Shown: positions 36,144 to 44,789 of the stretch, one piece after another
Numbering within the stretch: position 1 is the stretch's first letter
Layout: each line of letters begins with the position of its first letter
Assembly (NCBI RefSeq): GCF_038007465.1
Contig: NZ_JBBOXF010000001.1
Span: 1,739,001 to 1,803,000 of the forward strand
Source: Sporosarcina sp. FSL K6-1508
GTDB taxonomy: Bacteria; Bacillota; Bacilli; Bacillales_A; Planococcaceae
Direction of reading: 5' to 3'
Length of the DNA stretch: 64,000 bases
The notes under the pieces: model-generated
Databases searched by the model: none
The model's input: the letters and a program-made list of their open reading frames with translations, nothing else
Told to the model about the DNA's origin: nothing
Translations under genes and position numbers: made by a program

Positions 36144-36909
36144 ATTTTTCACGTTCATTTTTTTGCTTTAGCTTTAACCAATAATCGGGTGCTTCATATC
36201 GAATTAAAGAATAATCAAGTTCAGCTCCATTAGTTGCTAACTGAACTAACAAAAGTTTCTCCTTATTACTCGGGTGTATATCTGCGGTTTTAATGCTTAA
36301 AACCTCAACTCCTGTTCGTTTAGGTGTTCCAACAACAACAACTTGATTTCCTTTTGTATAAACATCTGTGATATTTGTTTGAAACACAACTATATACAGA
36401 TCAAGATCTGCTTCATTCCTATCTGTAGGAAAAGAAATACCTACATTCTGTGTGAAATCTAATTCGGCTGAAAGTCCAACGGCGTAATAAGGGAATATGC
36501 GGTGAAGAGCATAGTATATTCGAGAAGGAATATAGCTCCATCTTCCAGTCGTGCTATGCCAGTAATCTTCATATATTGGTCTAATATAGTTCGGTTCGCT
36601 TTTCATTACTTTGAAAGGGATTTTTGTTCCTTCTTTTAACACTTCTGAAATAGGGATGACATCGGTAGGGAAATGCACCTCTGTCCCCTTTTCAAACGGG
36701 AAAGGTGAATCAAGAATAGTGGTGGGTTCGGGTGGTTCGAGGAAATCTAAACGTTGTTCCAATTCCTGAATTCGTTCCTGTTCACCTTTATCACTATTCG
36801 GTTGCGAGAAAGATACCTCCATCGATTTTGTATTTATGGACTTACTGTACACAAATAAGCTTAAAATAATTGAAAAACAAATAATATAACCAAACCTTGT
36901 TTTTAACAT
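36130..36909 (-). CDS. membrane-anchored exported protein of unknown function
   Basis: 259 residues on the minus strand. One N-terminal helix (8-22), a short coiled-coil-like stretch (E-Q-E-R-I-Q-E-L-E-Q-R-L-D-F-L-E, ~43-58), then a beta-rich domain (Y-Y-A-V-G-L-S-A-E-L-D-F; D-L-Y-I-V-V-F-Q-T-N). A CCTTATC/GATAAGG hairpin lies at its 3' end. No family recognised. Confidence 0.6.
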   Translation of the reverse strand: MLKTRFGYIICFSIILSLFVYSKSINTKSMEVSFSQPNSDKGEQERIQELEQRLDFLEPPEPTTILDSPFPFEKGTEVHFPTDVIPISEVLKEGTKIPFKVMKSEPNYIRPIYEDYWHSTTGRWSYIPSRIYYALHRIFPYYAVGLSAELDFTQNVGISFPTDRNEADLDLYIVVFQTNITDVYTKGNQVVVVGTPKRTGVEVLSIKTADIHPSNKEKLLLVQLATNGAELDYSLIRYEAPDYWLKLKQKNEREKSKKE

Positions 36910-36970
36910 ATTCGAATCACCTCACCATATTATCTGCTTTTACGAGGGTCTTATACGTAAGATTAGTTAT

Positions 36971-37098
36971 TAAAATACCGGGTGTTTTACTTCATTTAGG
37001 GGTTAAAACACCCTTTCCTTATTTAATTAAACAGAGCAGGTTAGTTGAAGAGTGTTATTTATCTTGTGTTCAACAATCGGGCCAGGTTGTTGAACAAC
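36971..37098 (+). repeat. array repeat, full composite unit
   Basis: Stem 1 GGGTGTTTTA.../...TTAAAACACCC; stem 2 with left arm TTTAATTAAAC and right arm GGTTAGTTGAAGAG; linker TGTTATTTATCTTGTG; stem 3 TTCAACAA-TCGGGCCAGG-TTGTTGAA. In stem 1 GCTT/AAGC of other copies is GTTTT/AAAAC, a paired change. Confidence 0.9.
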
Positions 37099-37127
37099 GC
37101 CAATCAATCTACTTTTAGGAGTTTATA

Positions 37128-37469
37128 ATGAAAAAAATTAATTTCCCTATAATTTTTGTTTTAATAGTTCTTTTGTATTTATTTGTAACTTTTTTTCTTC
37201 AATATGAATATTTATTTGTAACTCGTATGGTTTTAGTTATTTTTACAATAGTATTTTTTGTGATTGAAATAAAAAAAGAGTATTTTTTGGCAAACAAAAT
37301 GATATTTATTATTTTCAGTGTGGTTAGTATAATTGCTTTAATAGTAAGTGTTTTATTTGATAATACTTCAGCGAATAGCCTGACAAATAATAGAGCTTTT
37401 TTAATCCCTGTATATGTTTTTGTTCTTATCGTTATTATGTATAAAGATTTATATGATAAGAACAAATAA
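37128..37469 (+). CDS. small integral membrane protein
   Basis: 113 residues, TTAGGAG before ATG 37128, only 30 bp after a repeat unit. Four helices cover nearly all of it; very high isoleucine/valine content. Unknown function. Confidence 0.65.
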   Translation: MKKINFPIIFVLIVLLYLFVTFFLQYEYLFVTRMVLVIFTIVFFVIEIKKEYFLANKMIFIIFSVVSIIALIVSVLFDNTSANSLTNNRAFLIPVYVFVLIVIMYKDLYDKNK

Positions 37470-37483
37470 TAAAAACTTCTTTA

Positions 37484-37520
37484 AGTTCAATGTACTAACG
37501 GGTGCTTTAATTCAATAAGA
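37484..37520 (+). repeat. array repeat, first half only
   Basis: AAGTTCAATGTACTAACGGGTGCTTTAATTCAATAAG: start of stem 1, then interrupted by unrelated sequence until another repeat at 37817. Confidence 0.65.
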
Positions 37521-37566
37521 AAAGGACTTACACTTAAGATTAAATTTCATGTATGCAAGTCCTTTT
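37519..37566. terminator. hairpin, terminator-like
   Basis: AAAAGGACTT...AAGTCCTTTT with symmetrical A/T ends. Confidence 0.7.
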
Positions 37567-37575
37567 GTTATGTCT

Positions 37576-37740
37576 TCACACACTCACAGACAGCTCTGTA
37601 ACACCGATTAGGTAACATCCCAAACAACTACTCAGAGGCTCTTTAAATGATTCTAGATGCTTGTTCCGATTGACCTTGTACACTAATTCAAATTTGAAGC
37701 GCTTGAGCTTCTCATATTGCTTGTGGTAACGATCAATCAT
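37576..37740 (-). CDS. 54-residue ORF, probable remnant
   Basis: M-I-D-R-Y-H-K-Q-Y-E-K-L-K-R-F-K-F-E-L... on the minus strand with no ribosome site. It breaks the array repeat between 37520 and 37817, so it may mark an inserted, decayed mobile piece. Not recognised. Confidence 0.3.
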   Translation of the reverse strand: MIDRYHKQYEKLKRFKFELVYKVNRNKHLESFKEPLSSCLGCYLIGVTELSVSV

Positions 37741-37816
37741 ATTTGTTACACATTTACAACTTCACTACACCGATTTTTGTAAATAAGTTACACTATACCA
37801 ACAACTGATTATTCAG

Positions 37817-37847
37817 TTGTTCAACTAACGGGACAGGTTAGTTGAAG
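37817..37847 (+). repeat. array hairpin repeat
   Basis: GTTCAACTAACGGGACAGGTTAGTTGAAG: perfect TTCAACTAAC/GTTAGTTGAA stem. Confidence 0.85.
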
Positions 37848-37889
37848 AAAACATTTTTAAATTAAAGACTAAAGGTGGTGCATTTGTTT

Positions 37890-38192
37890 ATGGAAATCCA
37901 ATGGCTGAATGGGCAATATCCAGAAGATAAGAGGATTTTTGATTCCCAGATGGAAGTTTATGAATGGACAAACTCATTGTATCCGGATTTCTCAAATTGT
38001 TTATTTAGTGAAATAAATGTTGGTTATGGAACTCCTGATGAAAAAGTAATTGATTATTTAACCGAACTACTTCCACAATGGGCAGATTACCTAAATGTAG
38101 AGGTAATTGTGCATAAAGATAAAATAAAGGAAGACGGTAAATATGTTTATAAAATTTGGACTGCAAAAGTAGGGAAATTTGAGGGCTATTAA
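37890..38192 (+). CDS. hypothetical soluble protein
   Basis: 100 residues; ATG 37890 chosen (AAAGGTGG upstream) over GTG 37875. M-E-I-Q-W-L-N-G-Q-Y-P-E-D-K-R... and V-E-V-I-V-H-K-D-K-I-K-E-D-G-K-Y. No family recognised. Sits between two array repeats and ends in a terminator. Confidence 0.6.
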   Translation: MEIQWLNGQYPEDKRIFDSQMEVYEWTNSLYPDFSNCLFSEINVGYGTPDEKVIDYLTELLPQWADYLNVEVIVHKDKIKEDGKYVYKIWTAKVGKFEGY

Positions 38193-38222
38193 AAGGCGTT
38201 GAATCTGGATTAACGCCTTTTA
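38191..38222 (+). terminator. terminator after hypothetical gene
   Basis: AAAAGGCGTT pairs with AACGCCTTTT around GAATCTGGATT; starts in the stop codon. Confidence 0.8.
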
Positions 38223-38230
38223 TGTTGAAC

Positions 38231-38306
38231 TTATTGAACTAACGAGGCAGGTTAGTTTAAGAGTATTGTTTAACTTTTGTTCAAAAAACGGACCAGATTG
38301 TTGAAA
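38231..38306 (+). repeat. array repeat, stems 2 and 3
   Basis: TTGAACTAACGAGGCAGGTTAGTTTAAGAG, linker, TTCAAAAAACGGACCAGATTGTTGAA. Confidence 0.8.
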
Positions 38307-38341
38307 CTTAAAAGCATTATTTAATCATTGGAGGAAAATTT

Positions 38342-38634
38342 ATGAAAAAACTTTTGGGTTATTCATTATCCTTTTCACATTAATACTTGCCTCCTGTGGG
38401 GGGGGAGTATCAATTGCCTCGACGTTGTTGGTGATTGAAAAAGGTTATTCAAGCGACAACAAAGAAAATTGGATTAAGGCATATGACCCGAACAATCAAA
38501 ACAAAGAAGAAGCATTTAAGATAGTGATACAAGAAAAGATGGTTTGGAACCTTATTGAGAAAGATAAAGAGTATTTCGCCATGTATTCAAAAAAAGGAGA
38601 TAATCCTTCGGTTTTAGAAAACATTCAGTATTAG
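38342..38634 (+). pseudogene. small lipoprotein gene, frameshifted in an A-tract
   Basis: GGAGG precedes ATG 38342, but the frame M-K-K-L-L-G-Y stops at once. Adding one A to the A6 tract gives M-K-K-T-F-G-L-F-I-I-L-F-T-L-I-L-A-S-C-G-G-G, a lipoprotein signal with lipobox L-A-S-C, continuous with I-E-K-G-Y-S-S-D-N-K-E-N-W-I-K to the stop at 38634. Could be a real lesion, a slippage switch or a sequencing error. Confidence 0.75.
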
Positions 38635-38670
38635 TGGCTGGAAAAGGGTAATGTTTAGTGCAATCTACTC

Positions 38671-38835
38671 CCAACAATCGGGCGCGATTGTTGAATTAGC
38701 ATCTCTGTTCTTCTTAAACTAACGGTTGCTTTATAGCAATTAGGGGTTAAGAACGCTTTTCTTCTTCAACTAAAAGGGCAGGTTAATTGAAGAGTGTTGT
38801 TTAACTTGTGTTCAAAAATCGGACCCGATTGTTGG
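38671..38835 (+). repeat. array repeat, longest composite unit
   Basis: In order: CAACAATC-GGGCGC-GATTGTTG (stem 0), TTCTTCTTAAACTAACGG with stem 1, CTTCAACTAAAAGGGCAGG with TTAATTGAAG (stem 2), linker TGTTGTTTAACTTGTG, then TTCAAAAATCGGACCCGATTGTTGG (stem 3). This is the full between-genes module set. Confidence 0.9.
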
Positions 38836-38854
38836 AAATTTGAGGGGTGGAATA

Positions 38855-39293
38855 ATGAATGATTTTTATACAGCATTAAATTATGTAAATAAAGTGATTT
38901 ACGAGCCAAATGATTTAACTGTAAAGTCGGTTCAAGAAGAAAAGCAAAATTCTAAGTATGGTGCTGGTACATTTCAATTATCTTCGAGAACAGTTCGTTT
39001 TAGAGTTGCAAATATAACCCCTACCAAAGTAGGGCAATTTGTTGCATTTTGGGAAAAAGATAAAAATAATGAAAACCAACCCTTTACATATGAGGAAGCA
39101 ACTGATTTATTAGTTATAACTACTTTTAAAGATGATAGTGAGTTTGGACAATTTATATTTCCAAAAGGAATTCTTTTCAAACAGAATATTCTTAGGTCCA
39201 GTTCAACAAAGGGGAAAATGGCAATAAGAGTTTATTCTAGCTGGGATAAACCGACTAGTAAGCAAGCGATGAAAACTCAAAAATGGCAGTTGC
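38855..39293 (+). pseudogene. mepB: mepB, 5' part, interrupted by IS21
   Basis: Start ATG 38855 (GAGGGGTGG upstream). M-N-D-F-Y-T-A-L-N-Y-V-N-K-V-I-Y-E-P-N and F-R-V-A-N-I-T-P-T-K-V-G-Q-F-V-A-F-W-E-K-D identify MepB, a small protein of unknown role named from the staphylococcal mepRAB locus. The gene is split after W-Q-L by an IS21 element; the rest resumes at 41487. Joined, 439 + 86 bp give 174 codons plus a stop. Confidence 0.9.
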
Positions 39294-39386
39294 TATAAAT
39301 GCTACGATATTTATGTACAAATGCGCTAACTTAAAAATGTACACTTTTGCCTCATTTTCTAGCATACTAATCATGAGGTGATTGGT

Positions 39387-40673
39387 ATGTACATAACGCT
39401 AGATGTTCAAACGGATTTTGAAATCAATAGTCTTTCAGACTTAACAAAATTCAAACAGTTAATGGAGAATCTAAAAATGAAAATTAACAAAAGCCAATTG
39501 GCAAGGGAAATGGGTATAGATCGGCGGACGGTTGATAAATACCTAAGTGGATTTACACCAAAAGAAACAAAAGAGAAAATAGCGATTTTAGATGAATACT
39601 ACGAAATAATTGCAGCACTTTTATCTGAGGACTCGAAGCAAGTCTTTTATTACCGACGCGTACTTTGGCAATACCTAACGGACAATCATGGGTTAAAATG
39701 TGCTCAATCTACTTTTCGTCGTTATATTTCAAAAAAGCCAGAGTTCGCTGCCTATTTCACAGAGCAGGTGCGCGTGCCTTCACCTAAAGGGACGACAAGA
39801 TTTGAAACACCGCCTGGCCAACAAGCACAATTCGATTGGAAAGAAAGTATTCCATTCGAAACAAGTGATGGAGAAAAAATAGAGGTAAATGTAGGAGCGC
39901 TTGTGTTAGGGTATTCACGTTTCCGCGTATTCACTCTTACATTACGAAAAACACAAGATGTTTTATTCTCCTTTTTGACGGAGGCATTTGAAAAAATAGG
40001 AGGTGTTCCGAAGGAAATCGTAACTGATAATCCAAAAACGATTATGGATGTGCCACGAAGAGAAGATAATCCAGGGAAAGTAAATAGCCGGTTCGCTGCT
40101 TTTGCGAAGGACTTTGATTTCAAGGTTAGGCCGTGTATTGCAGGTCGTCCCCGTACGAAAGGGAAAGTAGAAACTCAAATGAAATTTATAGATGAAATTC
40201 ATGCCTATCAAGGTCAGCTGACCTTGAACGAACTCTATCAATTCATTGAAAAGTTGATGAATCGAGTCAATCAATCCTTTCATCAAGGTTCAGGGAAAAT
40301 CCCAGCATTTGCGTTAGAAAAAGAAAAGAGTTCCCTTCTTCCGCTACCAGCAGAAAAAATAAGGAACTCTTACCGTATCAAGCATCAGCTTGTACAGGTG
40401 AATACATCAAGTATGATCTCCTACAAAGCCAACCAGTATTCAGTGCCCACTAAGTACATCGGCCAAAAGGTAGGGATACAAGTACTAGATGATCAATTAT
40501 GGATTTATTATAACATGGAGTGCATTGCGCGCCACCCTATATCGAATCGGAAATTAAATATTCGTCCTTCAGATTATAAAGAAACGCTGCAAATATCAGC
40601 TCCCCATTATCCAGACATTGAGGCTTTAGCTAAAAACAATCTAAAAGCCATTGGAGAGGTGTATGACGCATGA
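39387..40673 (+). CDS. istA: IS21 transposase IstA (element A)
   Basis: About 428 residues from ATG 39387 (GAGGTG upstream). HTH I-N-K-S-Q-L-A-R-E-M-G-I-D-R-R-T-V-D-K-Y-L, then an rve-type catalytic core (Q-A-Q-F-D-W-K, V-T-D-N-P-K, G-K-V-E-T). Four-base overlap with istB (ATGA), implying coupled translation. Confidence 0.95.
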   Translation: MYITLDVQTDFEINSLSDLTKFKQLMENLKMKINKSQLAREMGIDRRTVDKYLSGFTPKETKEKIAILDEYYEIIAALLSEDSKQVFYYRRVLWQYLTDNHGLKCAQSTFRRYISKKPEFAAYFTEQVRVPSPKGTTRFETPPGQQAQFDWKESIPFETSDGEKIEVNVGALVLGYSRFRVFTLTLRKTQDVLFSFLTEAFEKIGGVPKEIVTDNPKTIMDVPRREDNPGKVNSRFAAFAKDFDFKVRPCIAGRPRTKGKVETQMKFIDEIHAYQGQLTLNELYQFIEKLMNRVNQSFHQGSGKIPAFALEKEKSSLLPLPAEKIRNSYRIKHQLVQVNTSSMISYKANQYSVPTKYIGQKVGIQVLDDQLWIYYNMECIARHPISNRKLNIRPSDYKETLQISAPHYPDIEALAKNNLKAIGEVYDA

Positions 40674-41428
40674 TGCAGCAAACAAATTATCAACAGCTTC
40701 TGAAGAACTTGGAGTATTTGAAACTGAAACAAATGGTAACGTATTTAGACGAAGTCATCGACTTCGGTATCCACAATCAGCTGTCATTTATCGATACATT
40801 AATTAAACTGACAAACTATGAAATCGATTTACGTGAAAAAAACATGGTTCACGCGATGGTAAAAGTGGGTGCATTTCCAAATTTAAAAGAGGTAAAGGAT
40901 TTTGATTTTGAATTCCAACCCTCGCTAAATCCACAGCAAATTCAAGATTTTCTTACGCTACGTTTTATTGAAGGGAACGAAAACATCGTATTTCTGGGAC
41001 CTAGTGGAGTCGGAAAAACATTTTTGGCTTCAGCGATTGGCATCGCAGCCGCTAAAAAACGTACTAGCACTTACTTTATTAAATGTCATGACTTGATTCA
41101 GAACCTGAAGCGGGCCCGCTTAGAAAACCGTTTAGAAAGCCGCTTGAAACACTACACAAAGTATAAGTTACTCATAATCGATGAGATAGGCTATTTACCG
41201 ATTGATGCGGAGGATGCAAAACTATTCTTCCAGCTGATAGATATGCGTTATGAAAAACGTAGCACAATCTTTACTACTAATGTTAACTTCAAATCCTGGG
41301 ACGAGGTATTTCAGGAAACCAAGTTAGCAAATGCGATATTAGATCGTATTTTACATCACGCAACGGTGGTTACCATCGTTGGAAATTCTTATCGTTTGAA
41401 AGATCATCTAGCTCCAGAAGGTGAGTGA
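40670..41428 (+). CDS. istB: IS21 helper ATPase IstB (element A)
   Basis: 252 residues. AAA+ ATPase with Walker A G-P-S-G-V-G-K-T and Walker B L-L-I-I-D-E-I-G-Y. Directs IstA to target DNA. Intact. Confidence 0.95.
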   Translation: MMQQTNYQQLLKNLEYLKLKQMVTYLDEVIDFGIHNQLSFIDTLIKLTNYEIDLREKNMVHAMVKVGAFPNLKEVKDFDFEFQPSLNPQQIQDFLTLRFIEGNENIVFLGPSGVGKTFLASAIGIAAAKKRTSTYFIKCHDLIQNLKRARLENRLESRLKHYTKYKLLIIDEIGYLPIDAEDAKLFFQLIDMRYEKRSTIFTTNVNFKSWDEVFQETKLANAILDRILHHATVVTIVGNSYRLKDHLAPEGE

Positions 41429-41486
41429 TTTTGTACATCATTAAGTGAGCGTTTTTGTACATAGATTGGTTGACATTTGTAGTTGC

Positions 41487-41572
41487 CTTATTTTGTTGAT
41501 ATGAGTGATCCGAGTAAATTATCCATAGACAAAATAATAGAACTATATTCGCATTTTAACGATTACCTTTAA
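41487..41572 (+). pseudogene. mepB: mepB, 3' part
   Basis: Continues the mepB frame: L-P-Y-F-V-D-M-S-D-P-S-K-L-S-I-D-K-I-I-E-L, ending Y-L-stop at 41572. Confidence 0.9.
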
Positions 41573-41659
41573 TGTGGACGACCAATTCATTATAAATTCA
41601 CGTTAGTAGTTAACTCCATTACTCAAAAGAGAAGCTACCCTGAAAGGTAGCCAATAATT

Positions 41660-41702
41660 AAAGTAGACGAGTAGAAGGGAACCTCTCTACTCGTCTACTT
41701 TA
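41660..41702. terminator. perfect 16-bp hairpin
   Basis: AAAGTAGACGAGTAGA pairs with TCTACTCGTCTACTTT. Symmetrical A/T ends; a smaller AGCTACC/GGTAGCC hairpin lies just before it. Confidence 0.75.
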
Positions 41703-41707
41703 AAATC

Positions 41708-41769
41708 GTTGAGCTGCTAAAACGGCTCTTTTTTCTTGTTCAACTAAAGGGGTAGGATAGTTCAATAAG
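41708..41769 (+). repeat. array repeat, degenerate
   Basis: GAGCTGCTAAAACGGCTC (an extra stem) then TTGTTCAACTAAAGGGGTAGGATAGTTCAATAAG. Confidence 0.65.
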
Positions 41770-41903
41770 AAGGTATATTTTAAAGACTGTCGAAATATGT
41801 AAAGACGTAAAGATTTAACGTTGTTCTTCTAAGAATAAACGTTTGTAACCGTCAAGTAGAATTGAGCAGTTTTCACAAATTAAGTTTGATCAATTTTCCA
41901 CAA

Positions 41904-42677
41904 TTAAGTTTGAGCACTTACTTCGGGAAACAAAGTCTTTCTGTACTTCATACGCATACTTTCTTCGTCTTCTCCGAAGGAAATCACCTCACTTCGATGT
42001 AGAAGGCGATCCAATATAGCGGTTGTCAGTGAGGTATCTCCTAAAAATTTACCCCATTCATTTGGACCCTTATTCGAAGTTAATATAAATGCGGTTTTAT
42101 CATACATGTCATATATAAACTGGAAAAACAGGCTTGCTTCCTTTGGATCTACAGTCATATACATAACATCATCAATAATTATTAAATCTGATGTTGTAAT
42201 ACGTTTATAGCGTGTCTTTGATTTACTAACGTAATCACTGCTTTTTAAAATATATATTAGTTCTCCCATTGAAACGAAGGTCACTTGATATCCATGTTCA
42301 ATAGCCAAAGTGCCTAGTCCTACGGACAAATGTGTTTTGCCTGTCCCAGGTGGGCCCATTAGAATTAGGGTAAACATCTCTTCAATCCAATTTAAATCTT
42401 TTAATAATTTAAACTGTCTCTCGCCAATCGCATTTTGTTCTTCCAGTCGATAATCTGCCAGTGTTTTTGGATAGGGAAAGTCTGCCCATTGCATTAGTCG
42501 ATGAATGGTCTTTTTTTCTCTGCACACCATTTCATGGGTAAGGAGTTCATTAATAAACTCGTGATAAGTCCAACTGCCCGATTCTGCATTACGCAAAAGA
42601 GCGGGAAGCTCTTTTGCGGTTTCAGCGAGTCTCAAGGTTCTACATTTTTCTTGTAATAGTTCAATAGGAGAGGTCAT
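41904..42677 (-). CDS. istB: IS21 helper ATPase IstB (element B)
   Basis: 257 residues; Walker A G-P-P-G-T-G-K-T, Walker B L-I-I-I-D-D-V. Overlaps istA by four bases. Intact. Confidence 0.95.
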   Translation of the reverse strand: MTSPIELLQEKCRTLRLAETAKELPALLRNAESGSWTYHEFINELLTHEMVCREKKTIHRLMQWADFPYPKTLADYRLEEQNAIGERQFKLLKDLNWIEEMFTLILMGPPGTGKTHLSVGLGTLAIEHGYQVTFVSMGELIYILKSSDYVSKSKTRYKRITTSDLIIIDDVMYMTVDPKEASLFFQFIYDMYDKTAFILTSNKGPNEWGKFLGDTSLTTAILDRLLHRSEVISFGEDEESMRMKYRKTLFPEVSAQT

Positions 42678-44227
42678 GACCTTTTACCCCCAGATAATAA
42701 ATCGGTGTAGTAATCTTCTGATCGTTCTGCTGCCTTATATTCTTGATATTTTGGTGAATTGGTAATTACTTCTTTTACTTGCATCTGTGATTCTTTATGT
42801 AGCGTGAAAGCGACATCTCTGAAGTCATTAGCACTAATCATATGCAAAGTTTTCACAGTTTCCAGCGCTTCATTTATATGCTCTGGATGATTTCGAATGA
42901 CCATTTGTAATACTTTCAACTGGTCTAATAAGTGTCTTGGATACTTCTTATTCAATTCATCTAAAAACCAACAAATCAATTCTTTATTAGAAAACCTAAT
43001 CACAATTTCGTCTCTCAATAGCGTTTTCTTTGGACTTGGTTTCTTATGATGAGTTGGATCATAAACTAATTGTCCTTTCGAACTACAGAGTAAATGTCTC
43101 GCGATTAATTCTCCAGATGTCTGTAATCGAATATTTAGGTGGTCATCTGTGGTTACTTCTAAATATGCCATGTTTTTAGTTTTCGCATCGTACGTACCTG
43201 TAGGTACGGAATAACGATTGGATTCAAAGCGTATGACATTGTCCTTTTGAATTGTTCTTGTTATACTTTCTATTAGGGAATTCTCGAAAGAGAATTTTGA
43301 AGAGACTTTTCTTAAGTGCAGTTTTTCGACTGTATGCACTTCAGAAGGTCTTTTTTTTGTATTATGATGCACTTTGTAGTTTCCGGTTCTCTCAAGCCAT
43401 TGAATGGCTTGTTGATTCCACAAATGGATGTCTTGAAACTCACGATTCTTCATGAAGTTATGCTTCACGAACTTGACGACTTGTTCTATTTTCCCTTTTG
43501 ATTCGGGATCGCTTTTTCTACATAAATAAATAGAAAATTTTCTTAGTTTACGGTAATTATCAAATTCCTTGGTAAATAATAAGTCACCCGCATTTTCACT
43601 TACAGCTAGTAAAGCATCTTGGTCATATACCATTTCTTCAGGCATGCCTCCAAAAAACTCAAAAGCATTTTCATGACAGCGGACTAAATCTCTTGTATGG
43701 AAATGTCTATCTAAGAATTCAATGTACTTATACCTAGAATTGGATAATACAAACCCAATAAAATAAAGCCTTCTTCTCTTTCCGTCATTACAAGTCACCA
43801 AATCTTGACCGAAATCTACTTGTGCTTGAAAACCCATCGGACTATCCGGAACTGCTTCATAAACTCTTTGTTCAGACACTTTTGGTATATGATATGCAGC
43901 ACGTAACTCATTCACATAATTCCTAGTAGTATTCTCCACAATATTATCTTCATTCAACCCCTGATTCTCTTTCAACCAGTCGTAGACCTGGGCACTACTC
44001 ATATCAGGATATTTCTTCAACCATCCAACAATGACATCCCTGTAGGGATCCAACTTCTTTTTACGTGATTGTAAGGAGACTAAATAATCCTCAAATTCTT
44101 CAGATGTACTCTTTAGATATTTAGAAACGGTATTTCTTGAAATGTCCAACTTTCTCGCAATTGCCGACTTAGAAAAGCCCATTTCGGATAACTCGCAGAT
44201 TTTCATATAAATCATGATTTTCTTCAC
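42674..44227 (-). CDS. istA: IS21 transposase IstA (element B)
   Basis: 517 residues. HTH G-F-S-K-S-A-I-A-R-K-L-D-I-S-R-N-T-V-S-K-Y-L; core motifs Q-A-Q-V-D-F-G-Q-D, Y-D-Q-D and G-K-I-E-Q. Intact and longer than IstA of element A. Confidence 0.95.
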   Translation of the reverse strand: MKKIMIYMKICELSEMGFSKSAIARKLDISRNTVSKYLKSTSEEFEDYLVSLQSRKKKLDPYRDVIVGWLKKYPDMSSAQVYDWLKENQGLNEDNIVENTTRNYVNELRAAYHIPKVSEQRVYEAVPDSPMGFQAQVDFGQDLVTCNDGKRRRLYFIGFVLSNSRYKYIEFLDRHFHTRDLVRCHENAFEFFGGMPEEMVYDQDALLAVSENAGDLLFTKEFDNYRKLRKFSIYLCRKSDPESKGKIEQVVKFVKHNFMKNREFQDIHLWNQQAIQWLERTGNYKVHHNTKKRPSEVHTVEKLHLRKVSSKFSFENSLIESITRTIQKDNVIRFESNRYSVPTGTYDAKTKNMAYLEVTTDDHLNIRLQTSGELIARHLLCSSKGQLVYDPTHHKKPSPKKTLLRDEIVIRFSNKELICWFLDELNKKYPRHLLDQLKVLQMVIRNHPEHINEALETVKTLHMISANDFRDVAFTLHKESQMQVKEVITNSPKYQEYKAAERSEDYYTDLLSGGKRS

Positions 44228-44340
44228 TCCAGTTTCCTCACTTCCTTTTACAAGTTTAGTATAAAGGAAGTGAATTATTTAGAGGAAAACTGCTCAATCT
44301 TATTTGTGGAAAACTGCTCACTTTAGTTTATCGTTTACAA

Positions 44341-44643
44341 CAAGACATAGTAGAAAGTGAACAAGACATAGTAGAAAGTGAACAGGAAAAATTATTATCT
44401 GAATTACGAGATGAAATAATAGTATCTATTACAGAACAAACGGCAATTGAGGCGGATTCAATAGCAATAATGTTAGGTGGTAATGTTAAAGAACTTTCTG
44501 TATCAGTAAGTTTCCCGAAGGATATAAAAGTTGATGATACGTTGATCCAACAAATAGTTGAAGATTCTGTAAAGAAAGTTTCTGAAACAGAAAACGAAAC
44601 AATTAGCGAAGAAAATATAACAATAAAAATTGAGAAATACTAA
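44341..44643 (+). pseudogene. C-terminal fragment of unknown protein cut by IS21-B
   Basis: The frame is open from the IS end: a 21-bp tandem duplication encodes Q-D-I-V-E-S-E twice, then L-S-E-L-R-D-E-I-I-V-S-I-T-E-Q and S-V-S-V-S-F-P-K-D-I-K-V-D-D. No start codon context. Highly acidic, no family recognised. Confidence 0.6.
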
Positions 44644-44707
44644 CGGAGAAGTTCTTAAAGGATACAACAATCAACCTTAAAAGTACTATAAGATTGTGAA
44701 AAAATGT

Positions 44708-44789
44708 ACTTAAACAAACGTGTGCTTTACTTCAGTTAGGGGTTAAGCACCCTCTTTTTTTAACAAAAGGGTTAGTTGAAGAGTGTTGT
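44708..44789 (+). repeat. array repeat, stems 1 and 2
   Basis: ACGTGTGCTTTACTTC to AGGGGTTAAGCACCC, then AACAAAAGGGTTAGTTGAAGAGTGTTGT. Confidence 0.85.

Larger units (their letters stand above)
39294..41480 (+). mobile_element. IS21-family element A, inserted in mepB
   Basis: Carries istA and istB. Ends are imperfect inverted repeats (left TATGTACAAATGCGCT, right AGCGTTTTTGTACATA). The six bases AGTTGC at 39288-39293 recur at 41481-41486 as the target duplication; removing element and one copy restores mepB in frame. Confidence 0.93.
41844..44339 (-). mobile_element. IS21-family element B
   Basis: Ends TGTAACCG...TTGAGCAGTTTTC and the complementary CGTTTACA with GAAAACTGCTCA blocks; internal copies of TGAGCAGTTTTCCACAA at both ends. 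No target duplication found. Different from element A in both proteins and ends. Confidence 0.85.
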
